Source: Fidelibacterota bacterium
Lineage (GTDB): Bacteria; Fidelibacterota; Marinisomatia; Marinisomatales; TCS55
Assembly (NCBI GenBank): GCA_014382015.1
Contig: JACNKN010000069.1
Coordinates: 1-32,835, forward strand
Length of the DNA stretch: 32,835 bases
Direction: 5' to 3'
The translations under genes and the position numbers were made by a program. Shown in pieces: positions 1 through 8,234 of this stretch. Every line of letters begins with the position of its first letter. Within the stretch, counting starts at the first letter, position 1. The notes under the pieces were generated by a model that did no database searches, was not told where the DNA came from, and saw only the letters and a program-made list of their open reading frames with translations.

Positions 1-85
1 CGATGTCGGCAATTTTTCCTTTTTCAAGTCCGTCTCGGGCAAACACCTTGATGGCGGCATTAATAATTAATTCATGTTTATTCAT
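1..85 (-). CDS. TetR/AcrR-family transcriptional regulator, N-terminal fragment
   Basis: Only the first 28 codons are in the window and the gene runs off the left edge. The reverse strand reads MNKHELIINAAIKVFARDGL followed by EKGKIADI, which is the first helix and the start of the helix-turn-helix of TetR repressors (pattern: IL.AA..VFA..G...tt...IA). The ATG at 83-85 is the only good start. No Shine-Dalgarno is visible, but a palindrome at 94-109 lies eight bases upstream, as expected for autoregulation. It sits downstream of, and on the same strand as, the cytochrome genes. The ligand cannot be guessed because the C-terminal domain is missing. Confidence 0.8.
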   Translation of the reverse strand, partial: MNKHELIINAAIKVFARDGLEKGKIADI

Positions 86-93
86 TATAAAAT

Positions 94-109
94 GACTGAC
101 TGGTCGGTC
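94..109. promoter_or_regulatory. Candidate TetR autoregulatory operator
   Basis: The sequence GACTGACTGGTCGGTC is an imperfect palindrome: the left half GACTGACT matches the reverse complement of the right half, GACCGACC, at six of eight positions. It lies eight bases before the TetR start codon, where bound repressor would block initiation. GAC/GTC-rich palindromes of 16-20 bases are common TetR-family operators. Binding itself is inferred. Confidence 0.6.
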
Positions 110-182
110 GGAATTTAATTATTTTGAGTTCACGATGCAAATACTTTTATAAACCCCAAATTATGATTTCTATTCTTAATAA

Positions 183-2384
183 TTATTGGTTAATAACATC
201 CAGTTCATGAAGCATCATTGAGCCAATTTTATGATTTGGATTTAAAATGAGACCTCGGTTTAAAATTTCCGCCGCACTCTTTAATTCTCCTAAACGAATT
301 TTTATCGCTGCCAAAAAAATGTAAGCATCGGTTATGGATGGATCCAATTCTATTGCTTTCATTAAATGGCGTTCGGCCTGAAGATTGTGGCTTTCTTTAA
401 AAAAAATACTTCCAATTCCGAGATGCCCTTCTGAATAATAATTATTGATTTCAAGTGCCTTTGTATAGGCTCCAATTGCTAAACCATTTTGACCTGCCAT
501 GGATTGCGCTTTGCCCAATCCAGCCCAACCCTGCCAATCTGCGGCATTGATTTTAACCATTTCGCCAAAGGTGACAATTGAACTGTCAATTTTACCAGCG
601 GTTAAAAACGCATCCCCCAGTCCCTGATGAGCCCTTGTATTATTGGGCCATATTTTTATTGACTTTTTATATAAAATGATCCCTTGTTCCACTTTACCGT
701 TTTTGATTACTCCTTCTGCTTTATATGCCAACGCCAAGCTCCAGCGAGTTCTAATCTTTCGCTGATCTTTGCCAGACAGTGATAATTGACGAGTGATAAA
801 TTTTTCAATTTCCTGTACATCACCTCTAACAGCATCAAGAAATGCTAATGATAATGCTCGTATATCTAAATCTTTATTATCACTTAAATCCTTTAATCGA
901 TTCACTGCTGTTTCAGAAATGGTAATTGCTCTTTCAGACATAAATATTGCTGAAATTCCTGCAAAAACCTGTGGGGTTGGATCGTTGTTTAATCCAAAGA
1001 GGTTTAGAAAATGTTCATCTGTTGCTTTGCCATTCTGAAATGAAAATAATGCAGATTCTAATCGATGAAGCGGTTTCAACTCACCATACCATTCTGTTAT
1101 TTGATCATTTAGTGATTGTGTTGTCATATCATCGTGGCATTGCTGGCAAGCATTTTTTATCCCAAGTTGCTGATCTAATATTGGCCTTGGGATGGAAATT
1201 GTATGATCTGCCCTTGTAAACCGTAAATGATCTCCAACTGCCTTATGCTGTTGAAATGGCATATGACACGCCGTACACCGACTTCCTTCAGATTTAGTTT
1301 TGTGAAAGGAGTGGTTAGAAATTTTTTCTTTTTTTGATACGTGACAAGTAACACATTGCCCATTATCAAACCGCCCTTTTAATGGATTACGATTTATGTC
1401 CTGATAGCCGTTTGAATGTGGATTGTGACAATCGATACATGTCATGGATCCGTTTAGATAGCAATCACTGAAAATATGATTTTGCTGATATCCAAAGGTT
1501 TTCACTCGACCATCTGGATGAAAGGGATTTCCACCCAACATTGAGAATTTTACACTATAATAATCATCAAGATCCTTCCCAGGTAAGTATCCCGGACGAA
1601 TCATATCTTTCAGTGCATGGCATTGTTCGCATACTTCAACGGATTTATCTTTTGAAAGCGTTTTTAAAGATTGAATGCCCGTATATCCTTTTACAATACT
1701 TTTGTCAAATTCCATTAAAGATACATGCTCTTGTCCGGGACCATGACAGGATTCACAGTTTATTGATAAGTTTGTAAATGAAGTTTTGTATTTTCCTCGA
1801 TTGGGATCAAATGTTGTGATGATTTGGCTTCCATGGCATTGTTGACAGTTTTGCTTTTCCGAAATCCCACCCATAATCCGATTGGGGGGCCACTCGGTCA
1901 ACTTTCTCATGGAAAGGGATTTCGACGCCGGGACCCATCCAGATAAATCATTTGTCTCAAAAAACCATGTTTTCTTTTCTGGGTGATAATCAAAGGGAAG
2001 CAGCCGCATTGTACCATCAGGAAAAACACTAAAAAAAGCCTGGGTTCCGCCACCAAATAAATGTCCACCACCTACCATACCGCTTACTTCATATTTGACT
2101 TCCGGAAATCCGTTTTCCTGAGCGAGAAAAAAATAGCGATTATCTTGTTGGAATGGTAAAAACCAACCATCTTTAAGATCAATTTTTTGACCATTAAAAG
2201 GTGCCTTTATATCTGAACTAAATGGCACACCCCCAGCATGGCCATGTGTTGATTGCTTCCACAACTCAAATTGATCCGGATGGCAGGATTCACATATATC
2301 TGAACCAATAAAATCCTGAAGTTGGCTTAAAGCAATATTGAAGAAAAGAACTGAAAATATCAGTCTTTTATTGAATAATATCAT
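183..2384 (-). CDS. Octahaem cytochrome c with C-terminal TPR repeats
   Basis: A 733-residue exported protein. Residues 1-20 form a signal peptide. Eight CXXCH haem-binding motifs begin near residues 31, 180, 210, 252, 316, 344, 370 and 413, an arrangement resembling cytochrome c554/octahaem families. Residues about 420-570 are helical and HEAT-like, and about 590-720 contain tandem TPR units (for example NTRAHQGLGDAFLTAGKID and its repeats). The protein is likely a periplasmic electron carrier or multihaem reductase with a protein-docking tail. No CXXCK haem was found, so a nitrite-reductase (NrfA) assignment is not supported. It follows the five-haem cytochrome with a ten-base gap, implying cotranscription. 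Substrate and partner are unknown. Confidence 0.85.
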   Translation of the reverse strand: MILFNKRLIFSVLFFNIALSQLQDFIGSDICESCHPDQFELWKQSTHGHAGGVPFSSDIKAPFNGQKIDLKDGWFLPFQQDNRYFFLAQENGFPEVKYEVSGMVGGGHLFGGGTQAFFSVFPDGTMRLLPFDYHPEKKTWFFETNDLSGWVPASKSLSMRKLTEWPPNRIMGGISEKQNCQQCHGSQIITTFDPNRGKYKTSFTNLSINCESCHGPGQEHVSLMEFDKSIVKGYTGIQSLKTLSKDKSVEVCEQCHALKDMIRPGYLPGKDLDDYYSVKFSMLGGNPFHPDGRVKTFGYQQNHIFSDCYLNGSMTCIDCHNPHSNGYQDINRNPLKGRFDNGQCVTCHVSKKEKISNHSFHKTKSEGSRCTACHMPFQQHKAVGDHLRFTRADHTISIPRPILDQQLGIKNACQQCHDDMTTQSLNDQITEWYGELKPLHRLESALFSFQNGKATDEHFLNLFGLNNDPTPQVFAGISAIFMSERAITISETAVNRLKDLSDNKDLDIRALSLAFLDAVRGDVQEIEKFITRQLSLSGKDQRKIRTRWSLALAYKAEGVIKNGKVEQGIILYKKSIKIWPNNTRAHQGLGDAFLTAGKIDSSIVTFGEMVKINAADWQGWAGLGKAQSMAGQNGLAIGAYTKALEINNYYSEGHLGIGSIFFKESHNLQAERHLMKAIELDPSITDAYIFLAAIKIRLGELKSAAEILNRGLILNPNHKIGSMMLHELDVINQ

Positions 2385-2394
2385 TTAAATATAA

Positions 2395-4038
2395 TTAATT
2401 TTTTGCCCAGCCCGGCTGCTCACAATCACAAAAATCTCTGATTGTCTGAACAAAACCTATTATCTCCTGTGGGCTCATTTTTTCTCCCCATCCAGGCATA
2501 AAATGATTTTTATTCATTATTCGTCCGCCCACATGAATTGTGTCATAAAGGGTGTCATCTGCTCGCTGTGCCATCTGATTTGTATCTGTAAAATCTCCGG
2601 GTTTCACAGGCAAACTTGCTTCGTTGAATCCTTTTCCATCTCCTTTTAAACCATGACATGGCGCACAATTTCCTTCATAACTGTCTGTCACCTGATATGG
2701 TTGTTGTTCTACCAGGTTTGGATATATCACTTTATTATCTGATCGTTTATTTGCTAAATAGGAAACAATCTGTGGAATAAGCAGGGGGTCCATTTCTGTC
2801 TTGGGCATTATGCTTCCCGGCAGAGTTTCGTGGGGGTTGTTTACAGCAGTTTTAATAAACTCATTCGTTAGTCGTTCCCCAACATTGGATAGATCTGGAC
2901 CAATCTCCCCGCCCTTGCCATCCATTTGATGACATCCTTTACATGGTAGAAAATCGTCAATCAATCGTTCAACTTTCCTTGATAGAAAATAAGTAATTGG
3001 TTCTAATTGTGTTTCTTCTGTTTCTGTACCAATCCAGTCAATCAATGTGTTGACTTCTGTTTCTGTTAAACGACAATCCGGCATTCTGCTCCCGGTGCCT
3101 GGAAAGAAACCAAAAGGGCGAATCGCCTCTGTTTTTAATAAATAATTGGTGAGCCACTCTTTGTTGGTCCGTGTTTTTTGCTGATTCATATCCGGTGCGT
3201 TTCGATCGAACCAAATTTCTTCTCCAGTCATTTGATGACATGCTTGACAAAATTGAGATTGAAAAATCTTTCGACCCATTTCTGCTGTAATGTTTGGGTA
3301 TGCTTGTTCTATCAATACAAATGCTGAATCTAATTCTTCTCGTTTTGCTTGACTGATTTCAAAAAAATATGATACCATGGTTGTAATGGTTTTCTCTGAA
3401 TATTCATCCAGACCATGTCCGAAGTCATCACCAAAAAACTTAGGCATGGAGGAACCTTTAGGAACATATTTTTCTGGCGTTTCAATGAAGTCAAACATCC
3501 AATCCGAATTTAGTCTACTGCCCGTTTCATTAAAATCAGTAGAAAGTTGCTTCCCCACATTATTTAACGGGTGACAGGATGTACATTGATAATCACCATG
3601 GATAATTTCAAAACCACCTGTACTTGCACCCATTGTTCTTTTTTGAATTTTGCTATCCAGTGGCAAGTTTTTTCTCGACATAAGATATTTTGTGACAGCA
3701 AGCGCTTCATCGTCGGAAAACAAAAAATTTGGCATTCGAGATAATCCAATATTATGACGAACTTTGTATGGCTCCTTTAAATAGGCATAGAGAAATGCTT
3801 CATTATATTTTTCACCGGAATAACTTAAATCCGGAGTGCGAAGCAACATGGTATCTGAAATCGCCATTCCCAGATGACAGTTTCCACAACCAAGTTCTTC
3901 AACAAGTTTATTATATGGCATCTCTTCTTGGCCAATCAAAGAAGAGAATAAAATAAAAATTAAAAGTGTAAACCGAAGTATGGGTCTACCACCCAAACTG
4001 AAAATCCATTGCAGGGAATAGATGTGCTTGGGAACCAT
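2395..4038 (-). CDS. Five-haem cytochrome c built from chained class I domains
   Basis: The protein has about 547 residues: an N-terminal signal or anchor segment (ILRFTLLIFILFSSLIGQ), then five CXXCH motifs (CGNCH, CTSCH, CQACH, CKGCH, CAPCH). Each is followed by a Met-Pro element typical of the sixth haem ligand in class I cytochromes c (SRMPNF, SSMPKF, SRMPDC, SIMPKT, HFMPGW). This reads as five monohaem domains in tandem rather than a compact multihaem core. The frame is open to a TTG at 4071. I prefer the ATG at 4038, which has AGGTG nine bases upstream; it overlaps the preceding barrel gene by 53 bases, and a TTG at 3996 is also possible. The likely role is periplasmic electron transfer alongside the octahaem protein. 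Confidence 0.85.
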   Translation of the reverse strand: MVPKHIYSLQWIFSLGGRPILRFTLLIFILFSSLIGQEEMPYNKLVEELGCGNCHLGMAISDTMLLRTPDLSYSGEKYNEAFLYAYLKEPYKVRHNIGLSRMPNFLFSDDEALAVTKYLMSRKNLPLDSKIQKRTMGASTGGFEIIHGDYQCTSCHPLNNVGKQLSTDFNETGSRLNSDWMFDFIETPEKYVPKGSSMPKFFGDDFGHGLDEYSEKTITTMVSYFFEISQAKREELDSAFVLIEQAYPNITAEMGRKIFQSQFCQACHQMTGEEIWFDRNAPDMNQQKTRTNKEWLTNYLLKTEAIRPFGFFPGTGSRMPDCRLTETEVNTLIDWIGTETEETQLEPITYFLSRKVERLIDDFLPCKGCHQMDGKGGEIGPDLSNVGERLTNEFIKTAVNNPHETLPGSIMPKTEMDPLLIPQIVSYLANKRSDNKVIYPNLVEQQPYQVTDSYEGNCAPCHGLKGDGKGFNEASLPVKPGDFTDTNQMAQRADDTLYDTIHVGGRIMNKNHFMPGWGEKMSPQEIIGFVQTIRDFCDCEQPGWAKN

Positions 4039-4753
4039 ATGGGTATTCACCTGCGACCAATTTATATCCAAAAAGAAATTTAAATTTTCGACTTTTTGTC
4101 CAGATCAATAACCCTTTTTGTTCAAAAGCAAATCGCCCATCGCCACCGGGCATCAAAAACATATCATAGTCCATAATATAAGACCAGCGACCTTTGAATT
4201 TTCGATAATACTCGCCACCAATTTTGATCAGAATTCCATTATAATACACGGATAACCTTGGATAAATAATCGGCAAATCAACGGTTGCTCTTTGGACTAA
4301 CTCTTTTCCATTCAACCCAATACTAATCCCACCATTAATAGATAACTGTTCGTCGGAAGCAGTTCCTATTGTACCCATCAGTTCACCATATACAGAAGCC
4401 ATTTGAGGAATCGTGAATTCTGGTGAAATCAACGCAAACATATCCGGTTCGCCTAATTTCATTCCAATGGGGCTTTGGAGCCAGCGCATAGCCATGGTAG
4501 GATAAGCAACTTGAATTCGATAGGCCATTTTCCACCTACGGAATTGGGACATTTCTGATTTATATGACACGCTGGGAAACAATAAAAATTTATTTACATT
4601 GATTTCGGCTCCATTATTTAAGCCCATTCGAAACGGTGAGAACAGTCCTATTTCCCGGCGACCTGTGGACAATAAATCTGCGGATCCATTTCCCAATTGA
4701 GGTTCTGCCCACCCCATAGAAAAGAGAAATATTATCAAGATTGTTTTCTTCAT
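3986..4753 (-). CDS. Putative small outer-membrane beta-barrel protein
   Basis: A 255-residue protein starting MKKTILIIFLFSMGWAEPQ, a clear signal peptide. The rest alternates short amphipathic strands with Gly/Asn/Asp turns and ends in a C-terminal tryptophan (MDFQFGW), the terminal aromatic typical of barrels inserted by BAM. No specific family is recognised. The start is the ATG at 4753, overlapping the upstream stop as ATGA with GGTG just before it; a GTG four codons upstream is less likely. It lies between a lipoprotein and two cytochromes. It might be an envelope partner of them, but no sequence motif proves this. Confidence 0.65.
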   Translation of the reverse strand: MKKTILIIFLFSMGWAEPQLGNGSADLLSTGRREIGLFSPFRMGLNNGAEINVNKFLLFPSVSYKSEMSQFRRWKMAYRIQVAYPTMAMRWLQSPIGMKLGEPDMFALISPEFTIPQMASVYGELMGTIGTASDEQLSINGGISIGLNGKELVQRATVDLPIIYPRLSVYYNGILIKIGGEYYRKFKGRWSYIMDYDMFLMPGGDGRFAFEQKGLLIWTKSRKFKFLFGYKLVAGEYPYGSQAHLFPAMDFQFGW

Positions 4754-5835
4754 GGTATCACCCACAGGGCGCTTACAGGAATATGGTCCGATAGGTTCGT
4801 TGCTTCCTGATGGGTCATTCCGTTAAGCCACAACGTATTGGTCCATAAATAATCCAGTTTTCGATCCAGTTGGAGTTTATTGTCTGGACTATGAGTAAAA
4901 TGACCCATTTCATGGGCACCGTAAACATCCAGAGGAATTGCTGGAGTATAATTATTAAATAACGATGAAAGCCATGTGATTTCCGGTTCAAAATAACTTC
5001 CTTCTTTATGTTCAGTTTCACCACCGCTATGAAATGATTCTCCTTCGCATTGATCATCAAGGCAGTAGTCCATTTTTGAAGCATTCGGTGGAATTTCATT
5101 TAAATCTCCCCCAGCAATAAAATATGCGCCTTCAGCCGAAATCCCATCCAAAATTGATTTAAAACCATCAATATGTTTTTGCTTGGTATCATCAGTGGCA
5201 AAGGCTGTAAGATGGGTATTTACAACAAAAAATGATTTTCCAGGCATAGCTACTTTTGCTTTAATCACATTTCGCCGTAAATAAAAAAACTGTGTCAACG
5301 CATCCTGATCACCACGTAATGGAAGCTGATATCGCTCCGCATTTTCCAATTTCCATTTCGATAAAATCAGGTTTCCTGTATTCACGCGTCCCAACCCGTC
5401 CGCAAGAATTATTTGAGATTCCCACATAGAACCATAAGCACCATAGTTGAAATCAGTATGATCTAAGAGCCATTGAGCTTGATCAATATAACCGGTTTTT
5501 TTTGATTGAACATCTGCTTCTTGAATAAAAAGAATATCAGGATTCTCTTGTTTGATTTTTTCCGCAATCCCTTCTAATCCCTCAACAACCTCACTGTTTG
5601 TCATAATAACGCGATCACCGCATCCATCCCCAAAAAATCTGAGTCTTGCCACACCGAATCGTATATTCCATGTCATAACTTTAATTGTATCCTGGGCGCT
5701 CACATCTTTAATTATATTCGCGCGGTACATCACAGCGTCTTCTATATCGTTAAACTCATGTACAATCGGATCGCAAGACGTAAAGATTATTCCAAAAAGT
5801 ATAATAGTTTTTAATGAGTGTATTCGTTTAATCAT
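4750..5835 (-). CDS. Endonuclease/exonuclease/phosphatase-fold lipoprotein
   Basis: A 361-residue protein with a lipoprotein signal (FGIIFTSC, lipid-modified Cys near residue 20). The fold motifs appear in order: MTWNIRFG, LFIQEAD, VVNTHL, GGDLNE, DRKLDYLW and LSDHIPV. These are the metal-binding and catalytic Asn, Glu, Asp and His residues of the EEP superfamily (DNase I, sphingomyelinase, inositol phosphatases), so a metal-dependent phosphodiesterase anchored in the envelope is likely. Substrate cannot be told from sequence. It is 44 bases downstream of threonine synthase and translationally coupled (ATGA) to the barrel gene. Confidence 0.85.
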   Translation of the reverse strand: MIKRIHSLKTIILFGIIFTSCDPIVHEFNDIEDAVMYRANIIKDVSAQDTIKVMTWNIRFGVARLRFFGDGCGDRVIMTNSEVVEGLEGIAEKIKQENPDILFIQEADVQSKKTGYIDQAQWLLDHTDFNYGAYGSMWESQIILADGLGRVNTGNLILSKWKLENAERYQLPLRGDQDALTQFFYLRRNVIKAKVAMPGKSFFVVNTHLTAFATDDTKQKHIDGFKSILDGISAEGAYFIAGGDLNEIPPNASKMDYCLDDQCEGESFHSGGETEHKEGSYFEPEITWLSSLFNNYTPAIPLDVYGAHEMGHFTHSPDNKLQLDRKLDYLWTNTLWLNGMTHQEATNLSDHIPVSALWVIP

Positions 5836-5879
5836 AACGGATATTTATATGCCAATTTACCTTCCTTTTAGAAGATACT

Positions 5880-6980
5880 TCAAGACCGCTCTATACCCGT
5901 AGCAAAGAGAACTACTTTGTCAAGTGGGTTAATCCATCCTGCTTTTAATAATGACTGATACGACAGCCATACAACACCAGCCTCTGCGCTGGCGTTAATA
6001 CCTGTGAATTTGTTGAAATCGACTGTAGCGTCTTTTAGTCCAGATTCATTGGCCGAAACAGCAATTCCATTGCTCTCTGACAATCCATCAAGAATCCAAC
6101 CACCACCCAATGGTCCGGGGACATTAAGCCCGAATGCAATCGTATCGCTATCATTCCAAAACTCAGTTGTTTTTTCCATCGCTTGAAATGCTTTCACAAC
6201 CGGAGCACAGCCATCAGACTGAACCGAAACCATTCTGGGTAACTGTCCAGATATCCACCCCATTCCTTTCATTTCTTGGAATGCTTTCCACATTCCGATT
6301 AAGCCCGTTCCACCACCGGTGGGATAGATAATAACATCTGGCAATTCCCAATTCATTTGCTCCGCAATTTCATAGCCAAGTGTTTTTTTGCCTTCCACCC
6401 TGAATGGTTCTTTTAAGGTGGAAATATCAAACCAATCTTCTTCTTTTGATTCCACCATTTTGTGTGCAGCGTGAGATATGGTCTGGCCTTCTAAAACAAT
6501 ATTTGCTCCATATTGATCCGTTGCCTTTTTGAAAGGGGCTGGAATAGTTTCCGGTAAAAAAACATGGCAATCGATACCGGCTTTTTGGCAATAGGCCGCT
6601 GCGGATACGCCTGCGTTTCCCGCCGATGGGAGACAAATGGTTTTAACCCCAAAAGACTTCGCCATGGTAACAGCCAAGTTCATACCTCGATCTTTGAATG
6701 AACCGGTAGGATTTACCGTTTCATCCTTTATAAATAAATTGTTTTCAATCTGAACCAGCGGTGTCCACCCTTCGCCTAAACTTACTATGTTTTTTTGGGC
6801 AACGTTGGGCAATACCCTTTTATACCGCCAGAGAGAATTATCATCCGTTTTTACATCTATATCTTTTCGGATACCTTCCCAATCATAATGAACAGACAAT
6901 GGCTTGCCGCATGGACATAACCCTATGGGTTTTGGGGAATCGTCCATTTTCTTTTCACATGCAGTACAAACGTAAATCAA
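5880..6980 (-). CDS. thrC: Threonine synthase
   Basis: A 366-residue PLP enzyme converting O-phosphohomoserine to threonine. The N-terminus carries a small zinc-ribbon-like Cys set (C5, C8, C22, C24) seen in many threonine synthases. The PLP lysine is K96 in NPTGSFKDRGM, followed by LPSAGNAGVSAAAYC, and the phosphate-binding glycine loop is PTGGGTGLIG. The start is a TTG at 6980 supported by GGAG eight bases upstream; no better ATG exists. It heads the leftward gene run and is divergent from the aminotransferase gene. Related fold-type II enzymes (cysteate synthase, diaminopropionate lyase) are less likely given motif order and length. Confidence 0.88.
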   Translation of the reverse strand: MIYVCTACEKKMDDSPKPIGLCPCGKPLSVHYDWEGIRKDIDVKTDDNSLWRYKRVLPNVAQKNIVSLGEGWTPLVQIENNLFIKDETVNPTGSFKDRGMNLAVTMAKSFGVKTICLPSAGNAGVSAAAYCQKAGIDCHVFLPETIPAPFKKATDQYGANIVLEGQTISHAAHKMVESKEEDWFDISTLKEPFRVEGKKTLGYEIAEQMNWELPDVIIYPTGGGTGLIGMWKAFQEMKGMGWISGQLPRMVSVQSDGCAPVVKAFQAMEKTTEFWNDSDTIAFGLNVPGPLGGGWILDGLSESNGIAVSANESGLKDATVDFNKFTGINASAEAGVVWLSYQSLLKAGWINPLDKVVLFATGIERS

Positions 6981-7013
6981 TCTTCGGGCTCCTTCTTCTT
7001 AATCTATATTACT

Positions 7014-7034
7014 ATGGAAATCTTCTTTTTCCAT
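7014..7034. promoter_or_regulatory. Perfect 7-bp inverted repeat in a divergent intergenic region
   Basis: ATGGAAA, a seven-base spacer, then TTTCCAT form a perfect inverted repeat between divergent thrC and the class V aminotransferase gene. The location suits an operator serving both directions or a hairpin in either leader. No regulator is identified. Confidence 0.35.
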
Positions 7035-7092
7035 TGCAAGATTTATGGTAATGCCGACAGATTGCACGTTCAAAATTCACAGGTTTGCGCCA

Positions 7093-8223
7093 ATGATACC
7101 CTCACAAAAACATTTATTCGATATCCCTAACGAGGTTACTTACCTCAATTGCGCCTATTTATCGCCCCAGTTAAAATCTGTTCAAGCCGCAGGAATTCAG
7201 GGCGTTTCTGGAAAATCATCTCCCTGGGAATTAATGCCCCAGGATTTTTTTACTGAATCAGAACTATGCCGTACGTTGTTTGCTGAAATCATGGGTGCCG
7301 ATCGGGAGAATGTAGCATTTATTCCATCTGCCAGTTATGGCATTGCGGTGGCAGCGGCAAACCTGAAATTAAAATCCGGGGATGAAGTAGTGGTTTTGGC
7401 AGAACAATTTCCATCAAATTATTATGTATGGAAACATGTGGCCAACCTTGCAGGAGCATCCATAAGAACCGTTCCCAAAACCGATAGCGACACCACGGCA
7501 GTCGTGCTGGATACCATCATAGAAAAGACAGCCATTGTGGCTATTCCCAATTGCCATTGGGCAGATGGTGCCTCCATTGATATTCAATCCGTAAGTGATC
7601 GCTGTGCCGAAGTCGGCGCTGCATTGGTCCTTGATTTATCTCAATCTGCCGGCGTGATGTCAATTGATTTAGATGCGGTGAATCCTGATTTTGTCATTAC
7701 GGTTGGATATAAATGGTTATTAGGCCCTTATTCTTTCGGATACATGATCATCAACAAAAAGCACCATGATGGACCACCATTAGAATATAATTGGATGGCC
7801 AGGGAAAACAGTGAAGACTTTTCTGATTTGGTGCTTTACCGGGATGCATTTCAGCCCGGTGCCAGAAAGTTTGATGTGGGGGAGCGGAGCAACTTTGTCC
7901 TCATGCCCATGGCCATGGCAGCATTAAAACAAATCTCGGAATGGGGTGTTGGCAATATCGAAAATTCCCTTTCTCATTTCACAGATGAAATAGCAAAAAG
8001 AGCATTCGATTTAGGATTAACTATTCGAAATAAAAAACAGCGGGCACCTCATCTTTTGGGAATACAATTTCAGAATGGTGTTCCTAATCATCTGACTGAA
8101 AGCCTCAAGCGGGAAAATATTTATGTGAGCGTCCGGGGAAATTCAATGCGTATTGCACCCTATTTATATAATACTAATAAAGATATTGATCGGCTTTTTT
8201 CCGCTATTAAACAATCATTATAA
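7093..8223 (+). CDS. Class V aminotransferase (cysteine desulfurase/kynureninase-like fold)
   Basis: A 376-residue fold-type I PLP enzyme. It opens with LFDIPNEVTYLNCAYLSP, the family N-terminal pattern. The PLP-ring Asp lies in VLDLSQSAG and the Schiff-base lysine in TVGYKWLLGPYSFGY. The late FDVGERSNFVLMPM segment and the small C-terminal domain are also typical. The frame is open from an ATG at 7045. I chose the ATG at 7093 because it fits family length and has AGG nine bases before it. There is no obvious catalytic cysteine loop, so true cysteine desulfurase activity is doubtful; isopenicillin-N-epimerase-like or unknown aminotransferase/lyase activity is possible. The M24 peptidase gene follows after 11 bases. 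Confidence 0.82.
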   Translation: MIPSQKHLFDIPNEVTYLNCAYLSPQLKSVQAAGIQGVSGKSSPWELMPQDFFTESELCRTLFAEIMGADRENVAFIPSASYGIAVAAANLKLKSGDEVVVLAEQFPSNYYVWKHVANLAGASIRTVPKTDSDTTAVVLDTIIEKTAIVAIPNCHWADGASIDIQSVSDRCAEVGAALVLDLSQSAGVMSIDLDAVNPDFVITVGYKWLLGPYSFGYMIINKKHHDGPPLEYNWMARENSEDFSDLVLYRDAFQPGARKFDVGERSNFVLMPMAMAALKQISEWGVGNIENSLSHFTDEIAKRAFDLGLTIRNKKQRAPHLLGIQFQNGVPNHLTESLKRENIYVSVRGNSMRIAPYLYNTNKDIDRLFSAIKQSL

Positions 8224-8234
8224 GGAGATAAATC

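Noticed and set aside
183..2384. Octahaem protein as a nitrite reductase or hydroxylamine oxidoreductase
   Set aside because: No CXXCK active-site haem and no recognised catalytic tyrosine crosslink motif; the TPR fusion is unlike those enzymes.
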